A stretch of DNA of 64,000 bases. It comes from JAOUEA01 sp963719165 (GTDB taxonomy: Bacteria; Actinomycetota; UBA4738; HRBIN12). The stretch covers positions 1,426,001 through 1,490,000 of the forward strand of contig CAVRAV010000001.1 of the NCBI GenBank assembly GCA_963719165.1, in the 5' to 3' direction. The position numbers were made by a program, and so were the translations under genes. Of the stretch, positions 52,044-61,015 are shown in pieces; positions within the stretch are counted from its first letter, which is position 1, and every line of letters begins with the position of its first letter. The notes below the pieces were generated by a model. That model had not been told where the DNA came from. It worked only from the letters and a program-made list of their open reading frames with translations, and did not search any database.

Positions 52044-52914
52044 CGCCGCCGACCACGTCGGCGAGGCGAGCGAGCACCAGCTCCTGGTCCTCGTGGTCCT
52101 TCACCACGGCGCCGAGCGTGTCGGCGGCCACGGCAGGCCCGAGCCGGGCGGCCCCGAGGAAGGCCAGGGCGTTGGCCCAATCGATCGTCTCGGCCACGCC
52201 TGGGAGCTTCGCGAGGTCCATCTCGCGCAGCCGGGCGACCGCCGAGGCCACGTCGCGGGCGAGGGTCTCGTCCACGTGCGGGGCGCGGGCGCGCACGATC
52301 TGGATCTCGCGGTCGAGGGCGGGATGGTCGATCCAGTGGTAGAGGCACCGACGCTTCAGCGCGTCGTGCAGCTCGCGCGTGCGGTTGGACGTGACGATCA
52401 CCGCGGGCGGGGTCTCGGCCGCGACGCGACCCACCTCGGGGATCGATACGGCGAACTCGGACAGGATCTCCAACAGGAACGCCTCGAACTCGTCGTCGGC
52501 GCGGTCGAGCTCGTCCACGAGCAGGACGGCTCGGTCCCCCGCCTTCAGGGCGGCCAGCAGCGGCCGCTCCACGAGGAAGTCCTCGCCGAAGAGATCCTCA
52601 ACGTGCGTGGCCGCGTCGGCCGCGTCCATCGCCCGCACGGCGATGAGCTGCCGCGAGTAGTTCCACTCGTACAAGGCCTGCGACGCGTCGATGCCCTCGT
52701 AGCACTGCAGCCGGATCAGCTCGCGATCGAGCAGCGTGGACAGCACCTTGGCGACCTCGGTCTTGCCGACGCCGGCCTCCCCCTCTAGCAGCAAGGGCTT
52801 GCCGAGGGAGAGGGAGAGGAAGATCGCGGTGGCCAGGCCCCGGTCGGCGAGGTACGCGTGCTCGCCGAGGGCGGCCCCGAGGTCGTCGACCGAGGTGTAG
52901 GCGAACCCAGGCAT
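52036..52914 (-). CDS. MoxR-type AAA+ ATPase
   Basis: This 292-aa AAA+ chaperone of the MoxR/CoxD group has Walker A LLEGEAGVGKTEVAKVL, an IRLQCYEGIDASQALYEW pore-type segment, Walker B VLLVDELDRADDEFEAFLLE and sensor 1 VIVTSNRTRELHDALKRRCL. With its VWA partner it would insert cofactors or activate a metalloenzyme; CoxD/CoxE do this for CO dehydrogenase. No target enzyme lies next to the pair. ATG 52914 fixes the usual MPGFAYTSVDD start. Confidence 0.93.
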   Translation of the reverse strand: MPGFAYTSVDDLGAALGEHAYLADRGLATAIFLSLSLGKPLLLEGEAGVGKTEVAKVLSTLLDRELIRLQCYEGIDASQALYEWNYSRQLIAVRAMDAADAATHVEDLFGEDFLVERPLLAALKAGDRAVLLVDELDRADDEFEAFLLEILSEFAVSIPEVGRVAAETPPAVIVTSNRTRELHDALKRRCLYHWIDHPALDREIQIVRARAPHVDETLARDVASAVARLREMDLAKLPGVAETIDWANALAFLGAARLGPAVAADTLGAVVKDHEDQELVLARLADVVGGDA

Positions 52915-52955
52915 GGCGCACAGCGTATCCGAGCGGCGCGGCAGGAGCGGGCGGC

Positions 52956-53843
52956 TCAGAGGCCTTGTTCGCGCTGGGCGGCCGGGGCCACAGTGACGGG
53001 CGGGATGCGGATCCCCCGCTCGGTGATGGCCGCGCCGATGCGCTCGCGGAGTTGGCGTTCGATCTCGCTGCGCTGCGCGGGTCGCGTCTCGGCGATCACG
53101 CGGATCACCTGCGCGGTGTCGGTCGTCTGCGTGACGCCGAGGATCTCCGGCTCCTTGCGCAGCCCGCTGTGGAACGGCTCGAGGTCCACGACGGATCCGA
53201 AGACGTCTTGCAGCGCCTCGCGCACCTTCTCCGGATCCTCGTCGATGGCCACGCGAACGTCGACGATCGCTCGCCCCCACCCGCGGGTGCGGTTGCTCGT
53301 GATCTGGATCAGCCCGTTCGGGACGACGCTCAACGTGCCGTCGAAGTGGCGCACCGCGGTCACGCGCAACGTCAGACCCTCGATCGTGCCCGACACCTGG
53401 CCACCCTCGGTCTCCAGATCCACGAGGTCGCCGACATCGAACTGACCCTCCAGCAGGATGAAGAGGCCGGTGATGGTGTCGCGCACCAGGGACTGGGCGC
53501 CGAAGCCCAGCGCCACGCCCGCGATCCCCGCGCTGGCGACCAACGCGCCCACGCTCACCCCGAAGCCCTGCAGGATCGTGATCGCGACGGTGAACCACAC
53601 GATCACCGCGACGGTGGCCACCACGAGGCTCGCGACGGTGGCGGAGCGCCGCGCCTTGCGCCCTTCCAGGTCGCCCGCGGACTGGGCCCGCCGATGCAGG
53701 CGCCGCGCGTACCGCCTGCCCACGACGGACACGAGCAAGCCGAAGACGACGAGGGCCAGGCACAACAGAGCGAACCGGAACCATTCGGCGCTGGTTCGAT
53801 CGGGAAGGATCGCTGCGAGGATGCGGGTCACCGGCCCATCCAA
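52956..53843 (-). CDS. Small-conductance mechanosensitive channel (MscS family)
   Basis: This 295-aa channel has three membrane helices (about 20-42, 70-95, 98-125). The pore helix GALVASAGIAGVALGFGAQS is Gly/Ala-rich as in MscS. The beta domain (GDLVDLETEGGQVSGTIEGL, VVPNGLIQITSNRT) and a C-terminal alpha/beta cage follow. It releases solutes on hypo-osmotic shock. It lies 41 bases upstream of MoxR and is transcribed in the same direction. Confidence 0.9.
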   Translation of the reverse strand: MDGPVTRILAAILPDRTSAEWFRFALLCLALVVFGLLVSVVGRRYARRLHRRAQSAGDLEGRKARRSATVASLVVATVAVIVWFTVAITILQGFGVSVGALVASAGIAGVALGFGAQSLVRDTITGLFILLEGQFDVGDLVDLETEGGQVSGTIEGLTLRVTAVRHFDGTLSVVPNGLIQITSNRTRGWGRAIVDVRVAIDEDPEKVREALQDVFGSVVDLEPFHSGLRKEPEILGVTQTTDTAQVIRVIAETRPAQRSEIERQLRERIGAAITERGIRIPPVTVAPAAQREQGL

Positions 53844-54034
53844 CTAGGGGAACCACCTCCCGTCAAAGACCGACCCGAAGGGAGAAGGGGGAAGCCGCAT
53901 GGCGGCCGCGTAGCCGGGACAGAGCGCACATGGAGTAGGAGCACGAGGCTCGACGATCAACGAGAGACTCGACGACGCGATCACACGTTTCGACCATGTC
54001 GGCAACCTTTCCTCCTGTGGTGCACGATGCGGCG

Positions 54035-54298
54035 ATGCAGGTGAGCGATGCCGAGGGGCTCGAACGAACCTACCGAGACCAGGCTCCGGCGCTCTGGCGC
54101 TCACTCGTCGCGTACACCGGGGACCGGGATATCGCGAGCGACGCTGTGGCCGAGGCCTTCGCCCAGGCGATCCGTGCCGGTGGTGGGATCCGCGACCGCG
54201 AGCGATGGTCTGGAAGGCTCCTCTTCAGCCGCGAATCTCGACACCAGACATGCGTCGCCCGTGGGTCCCTGCGAGACGGGGTCAGGCTACCGCCTTGA
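54035..54298 (+). pseudogene. ECF sigma factor region 2 fragment
   Basis: About 55 residues match region 2 of an ECF sigma factor: VSDAEGLERTYRDQAPALWR, SLVAYTGDRDIASDAVAEAF (core-binding helix) and AQAIRAGGGIRDRERW. In intact relatives VW-x-A-A-F-R-I follows directly. Here that VW occurs only in a shifted frame (one base missing near 54210), and the rest, including region 4, is absent. The frame then runs into unrelated sequence. It is an inactivated remnant. Confidence 0.6.
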
Positions 54299-55136
54299 GG
54301 AACTGTGTCCATCGATCCCGGTCGACGAAGCCGTAGTGCCCCGCCCCGGGCCAAACATGCCCTGTGCCATGAGGGAGCTCCTCGGCCACCCGCTTGGGCA
54401 TCTCCGGGGAGACGATGTCGTCGGCGTCTCCATAGAAGACGTCGAAGGGCTGCTTCACGTCCTGGAGCCCGAATCCCCAATCCCATAAGGCCAGCGTCAT
54501 CTCGTAGGTGCCCTCGCCGTGCTGTTGCATGCCCTGCTCGAAACTGGCTTCGAACATCTCGCGTTGGGCCGGATCGTCGAGCATCGTGGCGGCATCTGAG
54601 GGGTCGTCCTCGGTGACGGATTCCACGTAGCTGGGAACGTCCTTCAGGATCTTCCTCGACTCGCTCTTGTTGGCCCATCGCAAGAGGTGGTGGAGCCTGT
54701 GGATCTTGGCGATCTGCTTGAGGTCCTTCATCACGAGCTGTTTCCGCATGAACGCGTCGTCGAAATCCCCTACCGGTGAGGCCAGCACCCCCCGAGAGAC
54801 GCGATCGGGCAGGTGGTACGCGACGGCGAGGGCGTGCGGTGCGCCTCCCGAATGGCCCGCGACGACGAAGCCTTCGAGGCGTACGTGATCGGCCAACTGC
54901 TCGATATCCGGACCCCAGTCCACGATCTTGCGACCCGGCTGAGGCGAGGAACCGCCAACGCCGGGTTGGTCGGGAGCGATGAGCCGCACGCCCAGCGAAG
55001 CGGTCAGTCGCTCGTCTGGATTGCGGATAAGGCGCGAGTCGCCGAAACCGTGCGTGAAGATGATCGGCGTTCCCGCAGGATCGCCGTACTCATCGTAGGC
55101 GAGCGTCCGGCCATCGGCGAGCTCCATCGTTTCCAT
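54282..55136 (-). CDS. Alpha/beta hydrolase
   Basis: This 284-aa alpha/beta-hydrolase-fold protein has the oxyanion strand IIFTHGFGDSRLI, the nucleophile elbow VVAGHSGGAPHAL (Ser nucleophile), Asp in DVFYGDADDIVSPEM and the catalytic His in GAGHYGFVD. The lid (about 140-200) is rich in charged residues. Close families include proline iminopeptidase-like and haloalkane-type hydrolases; the substrate is unknown. It looks intact although it lies among decayed genes. Confidence 0.88.
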   Translation of the reverse strand: METMELADGRTLAYDEYGDPAGTPIIFTHGFGDSRLIRNPDERLTASLGVRLIAPDQPGVGGSSPQPGRKIVDWGPDIEQLADHVRLEGFVVAGHSGGAPHALAVAYHLPDRVSRGVLASPVGDFDDAFMRKQLVMKDLKQIAKIHRLHHLLRWANKSESRKILKDVPSYVESVTEDDPSDAATMLDDPAQREMFEASFEQGMQQHGEGTYEMTLALWDWGFGLQDVKQPFDVFYGDADDIVSPEMPKRVAEELPHGTGHVWPGAGHYGFVDRDRWTQFLKAVA

Positions 55137-55199
55137 CTAAGCTCCTCCCACCGACTCGAGGTTGCGGGATCACGGACGGAGCATCCGATCCAGCATAGG

Positions 55200-55450
55200 C
55201 GAGAGTAGTCGTGCACAGCCCTCGCATCGCGGCCACGTATGTGGGGGCAACCGCCACGATCACGGCCATGATCACGCCGACCGTCCTCGCCCACACGGCT
55301 CCGGAAAGGACCCCGAACCCAGCGAGCAGGATGATCAACCCCAGCGCCATGTGGATCCATCCCCAAGCCGACGTGTTGAAGTGGAACACATAGTTTGGGG
55401 TCACCGCGTAGAAGTCCTTCTTGAAGAGGCGATCATCCGCAGCGAGGACG
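55200..55450 (-). pseudogene. DUF7144-type membrane protein fragment, both ends missing
   Basis: The minus strand reads LFKKDFYAVTPNYVFHFNTS then AWGWIHMALGLIILLAGFGV and LSGAVWARTVGVIMAVIVAV. This is the centre of a four-helix DUF7144 protein (typically D-x-Y-V...FDFTAWGWIHLLLG...G..WAR). The first helix is missing: the frame is replaced at about 55425 by plus-strand DUF1269 sequence. The fourth helix is missing after about 55205. It is therefore a relic. Confidence 0.65.
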
Positions 55451-55795
55451 GCAAGCTCAAGACGGTGACCAACACCCACGCCGTCGGGGCGGGCAGCGCG
55501 GCATGTTCTGGGGGTTGCTCTTCGGGATCTTGGTCTTCATCCCGTTCCTGGGGATGGCCGTGGGGGCGGGCATGGGCGCGCTGATGGGCAAGATGGGCAA
55601 GACCGGCATGGACAAGCATTCCAAGACCAGGTCCGGGAGATGTTGCAGCCCGGTACCTCCGCGCTGTTCATCGTCTTCGAGAAGGTCACCGCCGACAAGG
55701 CGCTCGACGCCCTGTCGAAGTTCGGCGGTACCGTCCTGAAGACCTCGCTGTCGGACGAGGCCGCCGCGGAGATCAACAAGGAACTGCACGGCTAA
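55423..55795 (+). pseudogene. DUF1269 membrane protein relic with two frameshifts
   Basis: Three frames carry one DUF1269 protein. The pieces are EEAIIRSEDGKLKTVTNTHA (55423-55500), then MFWGLLFGILVFIPFLGMAV and GAGMGALMGKMGKTGMD (55503-55619), then FQDQVREMLQPGTSALFIVF and LSKFGGTVLKTSLSDEAAAE (to stop 55793-55795). Two single-base deletions would join them. The N-terminal 50-60 residues of the family are missing, cut at the point where the divergent DUF7144 relic begins. Confidence 0.75.
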
Positions 55796-55923
55796 CTCGA
55801 CCCCCAAAGGTCCTCCGCATCGGCTAGCGAGAAGATCCCGGCGCCGACCATCGCCCGACACCGATGAACGCGGCTTGGCGGACGGTGTAGCGCCGCTCGG
55901 CCGGCGAGGAGGTGGAGGTCGAT

Positions 55924-58683
55924 TCAGCCACCGTCGTTCACCGCCACGAGGCTGCCGGCTGCCTCCCGTTTTCGCGACCGGGCCAACCGGACGGTCTTGT
56001 CGATCCAGACGATCCCCGGAGCGATCAACGACAGCAGCAACACGGTGCCCCATTGCTTCCCCGAGAGCGATACCGTGTCGAGCAAGCGTTGGAGCATGCC
56101 CAGCTCGACGGCCGCCCACGTGAGCGCCCACCCCAGGATGATCCACCCGAAGTACGGGAAGATCGGTGACGACCACACGGGCTCCCGCTCCCTCCGCATC
56201 ACCACCCCGAAGTTCACCGCGCTCATGGCCACGATGGCGAAGGCCATCGTCATCGATATCGAGGGGAGCGTGGTGCTCGGCTCGTCGGGCCCCCACTCGA
56301 GCACCGCGAGCGCACTGGCCGCGACCGCGAAGCCACTGATCGCCCATCGCACGATCTGTGGGCCGGTGACGATCTTCGTCCCGGGCCTGCGTGGTGGTCG
56401 CTGCATGACGCTGGGATCGGGGACGTCGGCGATGAACCCGATCACGACGGTGACGACGACGAAGAACTTGCAGAACAACAGCTGCATCGGGAACAGCGCG
56501 ACGCCGCCGTTGATGTTGAGGATCGTGGCGAGCAGCATCAGCTGCAGCACCGACGAGAGGATCGTGAGCTGCAGTTTCACGTACGACGTGATCCGCCGGT
56601 AGATGTCCCGGCCCAGGTCGATCGCCTTGACGAGCGTGGCGAAGTTGTCGTCGGTGAGCACGATCTTCGCGGCTTGCTGCGTCACCTCCGAGCCGCTCCC
56701 CATCGCCACGCCGATGTCCGCCTGCTTGAGGGCCGCGGCGTCGTTCACGGCGTCCCCGGTCATCGCGACCACGTTGCCCGCCTCCTGCATCAGGCGAGCG
56801 AGCCGGACCTTATCCTCGGGGGCCACTCGCCCGAAGACGTGGAGCTCCGGGAGGCGCTCGACGACCTCGGCGTCCGGGAGGTGCGACAGGTCGGTCCCCG
56901 TGATCACGCCGGGCCCGAGACCGAGCTGATCGGCGATCGCGCGCGCCGTGACCGTGTGGTCGCCCGTGATCATCCGGACGTCGACGCCGGCGCTCAGGGC
57001 GATCCGCACCGCATCCTTGGCCTCCGCGCGGAGGGGGTCGATGATCCCGACCAGCGCGACCAGGACCAGGTCCGAGACGGCTTCCATCGGGTCGTCGATC
57101 GCCGCCGTCATCGCCGAGTCGTCGAGGTCGCGGGCGGCGAACGCGAGCACACGCAGCCCCCGCTCCGAGAGCTGCTGGTTCGCGGCAAGGATCTCGTCGC
57201 GGACCTCGTCGATCGGGGTCGTCTCCCCGTGCCAGAGCGCCCGGTCGCACCGCTCGATGACGACGTCGGGCGCGCCCTTGACGCTCATGAAGTGTGGGTG
57301 CTGGATGATTCCGCTCACGAGATGCTCCGGGACGTCGTGGAGCGTGGCCATGAACTTGTATCGGGAATCGAACGGCACCTCCGCGCGGCGCGGGATCGTC
57401 CGCCGCGTCTCCTCCGCGTCGACCCCGGTCTTGGCGGCGAGCACCACGAGGGCGGCCTCCGTGGGGTCGCCGATGATCGATCCGTCGTCCGCCACGGTCG
57501 CGTCCGTGCACAGGCACAGGCCGAGCGACAGTCGCCGGAAGTCCGGCGATGGCTGGCCTCCCGCTGCGAGGACCGCACCCGTCTTCTGGTAGCCGCCGCC
57601 CTCGATCGTGTACCAGTCGCCCCCGGTGAGCATCGAGGTGGCCGTCATCGCGTTCATCGTGAGCGTCCCGGTCTTGTCGCTGTTGATGACGGTCGTGCCG
57701 CCGAGCGTCTCGACGTCGGTCAGCGTCTTGACGACCGCCTTCGACTCGGCCAGGCGTTGCGCACCCGACGACAGCATCGCCTGCACGAACGTGGGGAGTC
57801 CGACCGGGATCGATGCGATCGCGGTCGAGATGCACAGCAGCAGCAGGGTGTCTCGATCCTGGCCCCGCGCGATGCCCACGATCGCGATCACCGCCACGGC
57901 CGACCAGGCGAGGACGCCGAAGACCTTGGTCAGTCCGTCCAGCTCCCGCTGGAGCGGGGAGCGTGAGCGCTTCGTCGCGCTGACCATGTCCGCGATGCGG
58001 CCCATCTGCGTCGACTGTCCGGTCGCCGTGACGATGGTGGAGGCGGAGCCGCGGGTGACCTGCGTGTTCTGGAACACCATGTCCGTGCGGTCGCCGAGGG
58101 CGACGTCGTCGCCGGCGATCGGGGTCGTGTCCTTGGGCACGGGTGCGCTCTCCCCGGTGAGGGCCGCTTCCTGGACCTCGACCGTCGCCGCGGAGACGAG
58201 CCGCCCGTCGGCCGGAACCAGATCACCAGCCTCGAGCAGCACGACGTCGCCCGGCACGAGCTCCCGGGAGTCGATCTCCTCGGTGCCGGCCGATCGCCGG
58301 ACGCGGGCGTGAGGCACCTGGAGCTGCGAGAGTGCCTCGACGCTGGCTCGGGCCTTCAGCTCCTGGCTCGACCCCATGATGACGTTGAACGACACGAGAC
58401 CGAGCACGAAGAGCCCGGTGGCCACCTGACCGATCACGAAGCTGGCCACGGCGACGATCAACAACATGATGTTCATGGGGTTCGAGAGCTGCCCGCGCGC
58501 CACTGCCCAGACGCTCGGCGCCGGCTCCGTCGGCAGCTCGTTGGGCCCGTACGTGGCGCGTCGTCGCGCGACCTCCTCGGCGTTCAGCCCTCGTTCGGGA
58601 TCCGTCACCAACCGTGTGGCTACCTCGGCTGCCGAAAGGGCATGCCAAGGGATGCGTTCCGACGCTTCCTCGGTCCTGCTCAT
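55924..58683 (-). CDS. P-type cation-transporting ATPase (type II)
   Basis: This 919-aa pump has a cation-ATPase N-domain (HALSAAEVATRLVTDPERGL), the actuator motif EAALTGESAPVPKD, the membrane-4 segment TAIASIPVGLPTFVQAML, and the phosphorylation site INSDKTGTLTMNAMT (Asp). The nucleotide domain carries FMSVKGAPDVV. The hinge is MTGDAVNDAAALKQADIGVA, and six C-terminal helices follow. The I-P-V-G-L-P motif places it near Ca2+/Mg2+/monovalent type II pumps, but the ion is not certain. The hinge departs from the usual GDGVNDAPALK at two positions. Confidence 0.9.
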   Translation of the reverse strand: MSRTEEASERIPWHALSAAEVATRLVTDPERGLNAEEVARRRATYGPNELPTEPAPSVWAVARGQLSNPMNIMLLIVAVASFVIGQVATGLFVLGLVSFNVIMGSSQELKARASVEALSQLQVPHARVRRSAGTEEIDSRELVPGDVVLLEAGDLVPADGRLVSAATVEVQEAALTGESAPVPKDTTPIAGDDVALGDRTDMVFQNTQVTRGSASTIVTATGQSTQMGRIADMVSATKRSRSPLQRELDGLTKVFGVLAWSAVAVIAIVGIARGQDRDTLLLLCISTAIASIPVGLPTFVQAMLSSGAQRLAESKAVVKTLTDVETLGGTTVINSDKTGTLTMNAMTATSMLTGGDWYTIEGGGYQKTGAVLAAGGQPSPDFRRLSLGLCLCTDATVADDGSIIGDPTEAALVVLAAKTGVDAEETRRTIPRRAEVPFDSRYKFMATLHDVPEHLVSGIIQHPHFMSVKGAPDVVIERCDRALWHGETTPIDEVRDEILAANQQLSERGLRVLAFAARDLDDSAMTAAIDDPMEAVSDLVLVALVGIIDPLRAEAKDAVRIALSAGVDVRMITGDHTVTARAIADQLGLGPGVITGTDLSHLPDAEVVERLPELHVFGRVAPEDKVRLARLMQEAGNVVAMTGDAVNDAAALKQADIGVAMGSGSEVTQQAAKIVLTDDNFATLVKAIDLGRDIYRRITSYVKLQLTILSSVLQLMLLATILNINGGVALFPMQLLFCKFFVVVTVVIGFIADVPDPSVMQRPPRRPGTKIVTGPQIVRWAISGFAVAASALAVLEWGPDEPSTTLPSISMTMAFAIVAMSAVNFGVVMRREREPVWSSPIFPYFGWIILGWALTWAAVELGMLQRLLDTVSLSGKQWGTVLLLSLIAPGIVWIDKTVRLARSRKREAAGSLVAVNDGG

Positions 58684-58928
58684 CTCTCTGTCCTCCGTGC
58701 GGATCGGTCGACGAGTTCATCCTCACGCGGCCTGGGTACATCTGTCCGGGTGAGGTACTCGTAGCGACGCTTGACGAACAAGCCCTGGTCCATCCGTCGG
58801 GAACGTATCGAGTCTGCCCACGCCACCGCAAACGGAGCCGAAGCGCATTCACGGCGCTGGTGCTCCTCGCGTTCGCGATTGGGCGCGGCATAGAGTGGCA
58901 ACGTCGTTTCAAGGGAAGGGAGGTACCC

Positions 58929-59354
58929 ATGAACGTTCAGGATGGGATCGGAAGCGCGCCTGGGGTGGATGCGGGCCGTCGACCGTTCGGCCAGCTCGTG
59001 GCATCGGTCGTCGGCGGGTTCGGCACCCTCGCACGCCAGCACCTCGATCTGGCCAAGATCGAGGCTGCGGAGGCCGCAGCGGTCCGAGGCAAGGGTGCCG
59101 GGATGATGGCGGGGGCGGCGGTCGCCGCGATGTACGCGGTCGGTTTCATCGCCGCCGCAGGGGCGGCCGCGCTCGCCTTGGTGTTGCCGGTGTGGGCGGC
59201 CATCCTGATCGTGGCCGCCGTAATGCTCGTCGTCGCGTGGGTGCTCGTGATGCTCGGGCGTCGCACGATCAAGTCAGCTCCCGCGCCGAGCGAGCGAACC
59301 CAGGAAAGCCTGAAGGAGGACATTCGATGGCTGAAGCAGCAGATCAAAAGGTGA
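58929..59354 (+). CDS. YqjE/phage-holin-superfamily membrane protein
   Basis: This 141-aa protein with two membrane helices has an amphipathic N-terminal helix PFGQLVASVVGGFGTLARQH and LDLAKIEAAEAA, a Gly/Ala-rich helical hairpin, and a basic tail (ESLKEDIRWLKQQIKR). It is the YqjE-type (Phage_holin_3_6) family usually found next to DUF3618. GGGAGG lies five bases before ATG 58929. The gene overlaps its partner by 28 bases. Confidence 0.85.
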   Translation: MNVQDGIGSAPGVDAGRRPFGQLVASVVGGFGTLARQHLDLAKIEAAEAAAVRGKGAGMMAGAAVAAMYAVGFIAAAGAAALALVLPVWAAILIVAAVMLVVAWVLVMLGRRTIKSAPAPSERTQESLKEDIRWLKQQIKR

Positions 59355-59569
59355 CGGAGATCGGCGACAGCCGGCGTCAGCTCGAGACCGACCTCGTCGA
59401 GCTCGAGGCGCGTCTGCCGACCTCGCTGCGGTCGTCGAAAGCCATGGCCGGCCTCCTCGTGGGCAGTGGCGCCGTCGCCGCACTGGTCCTGCGCAAGCGC
59501 CGCTCGAAGCGCTCGGCCTCGCCTCCCGCCGCCGAGGTCGTGGTACGCATCGTGCGCGACGACCTCTAG
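59327..59569 (+). CDS. DUF3618 small membrane protein
   Basis: In this 80-aa protein IGDSRRQLETDLVELEARLP is the DUF3618 signature; a short membrane helix (GLLVGSGAVAALVL) and a basic tail RKRRSKR follow. Its GGAGGA site and start lie inside the end of the YqjE-like gene, so the two are coupled. DUF3618 and YqjE-like proteins are regularly paired and may organise membrane stress responses (inference from co-occurrence). Confidence 0.85.
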   Translation: MAEAADQKVTEIGDSRRQLETDLVELEARLPTSLRSSKAMAGLLVGSGAVAALVLRKRRSKRSASPPAAEVVVRIVRDDL

Positions 59570-59699
59570 CCCCGCGGCCGTCGCCTCGGCGCTGAAGGAC
59601 TGCTCCGCGTCGTGGGAGTGAGGCTCGTCAGAACGGCGTCCGGACATGCTGCAAGGGCAGATCCTGAACGGCTTCCGCCGGACGTGGTGGCTACACTAG

Positions 59700-60128
59700 G
59701 CCGTCCTCGGCGATGTCCCCGGCCTCCCGGGCTTCCACGACATGGCGAGCCATCCCGACGCCGCGGCGTCCCCCGGGCTCGTGCCGTTCCGGTTCGATGC
59801 GCCGCTGATCTTCGCGAACGCACGAACCTTCAGCGAGCAGATCCGTGAGCTCGCGAACGGACCGGGGGTCCGTTGGATCGTGATCGCCGCAGAGCCGATC
59901 ACGGATGTCGACACCACCGCCGCCGATATACTCGAGGACCTCGACGAGTGGTTGAATGCCCATGGCATCTCCCTCGTCTTCGCGGAGATGAAGGACCCGG
60001 TACGCGGCAAGATCACCCGGTACGAGCTCACTCGGACGATCGATCCGACCCACTTCGACCCCACGATCCACGCCGTCGTGACCGCCTACTACGACCTGGA
60101 TGTCGGGACGCCCGATCCCGCGCCCTGA
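59700..60128 (+). pseudogene. SulP-transporter STAS-domain remnant
   Basis: The sequence reads AVLGDVPGLPGFHDMASHPD, then FRFDAPLIFANARTFSEQIR and ITDVDTTAADILEDLDEWLN, then a helix with VFAEMKDPVRGKITRYELT. This matches the linker and C-terminal STAS domain of SulP sulfate/anion transporters. The twelve-helix transporter part is missing: a stop codon (59697-59699) precedes directly, in frame. An ATG at 59742 could let a lone STAS protein be made, so it might be a stand-alone STAS, but the linker above it argues for truncation. Confidence 0.7.
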
Positions 60129-60441
60129 CGGGTAGCCATCCGCCGATCGGTCCGCCGCCGCCTGCACTACCCGAAGCCAGGTGCGTGGTCCCCCTCGGAG
60201 CCGCGACTCCGTCTCATCGCCCACTCGTCAGATGGATGGCGACGTCGAACACTCGAGTCAACGTCGTCCTTCCCGCGCGATCACCGGGCCCGAGGTTCGG
60301 TCCAGCCTCATCTATGGCTGAGTCCACCGGGGAACGTAGACGGTCCGTCTGTGCATCGCAAGAGCGGGTAGCCGACCCACCCGTCATGCCGGTCCCCCGA
60401 AGCCAGCTCGATGCTCACTACACTCAAGGAGACAAAGCGAG
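60129..60441. other. Non-coding gap of about 310 bases
   Basis: No open frame with coding character, no repeat and no clear hairpin was seen. The only legible element is a ribosome-binding-like AAGGAG (60426-60431) at the right end, serving the next gene. Confidence 0.6.
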
Positions 60442-60909
60442 GTGTTCTCCATGGGGTCGAACGTTCAGGCGGATGTGCCGATGAGGCCGGATGTGGCGAC
60501 GTACCCCGGCAGGATACTCGCGGCGATCTCGGCCGGCATCGCGTTCGTCATGGTCGTCGTCTATCTCCTCGTGATCCGAAGCCAGGGCGACGGCATGGGC
60601 ATTCGCGTGTTCGTGGTTTCGTCCTGCATCGCAGCCGCCGGCGCGTGCGCAGCGGGGGCGTCTTGGTCCTCCTCCCCGCAACGTCGACTCGTATTGATGG
60701 CTGCGGCGGCGGGAGGGCTGATATCGCTCGGCATCATCGGGATGTGGTCCATCGGGTTCCCCCTGTTCGTCGCCGGGGTACTGATGACGGTCGGGTCGCT
60801 GCGGATGGCACCTTCGGTAGAACGCTCACGAGGCTCCCGTCTCCGGGCACTGGTAGCCGGAATCATGGCGTTCCTGCTGCCCGTGGCGATCCTGTTCACT
60901 CCCCGCTAG
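60442..60909 (+). CDS. Small four-helix membrane protein, unknown function
   Basis: This 155-aa protein has four membrane helices (about 24-46, 55-75, 83-108 and 132-150) and short loops; polar residues and a helix-turn GMWSIGFPLF lie in helix 3. It shows no family motif that I recognise. GTG 60442 with AAGGAG ten bases upstream is used; ATG 60451 is possible. It looks intact and its composition matches neighbours. Confidence 0.55.
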   Translation: MFSMGSNVQADVPMRPDVATYPGRILAAISAGIAFVMVVVYLLVIRSQGDGMGIRVFVVSSCIAAAGACAAGASWSSSPQRRLVLMAAAAGGLISLGIIGMWSIGFPLFVAGVLMTVGSLRMAPSVERSRGSRLRALVAGIMAFLLPVAILFTPR

Positions 60910-61015
60910 ACCCGCATCCCTGGTCGGTGAGCCTTCGGATCGATCGACTCTGAGGCCCTCGCAGGTGCTAGGCCATCGGGTTCCCGCTCCGTGGGGGCGA
61001 CGCAGACGCTACGGC

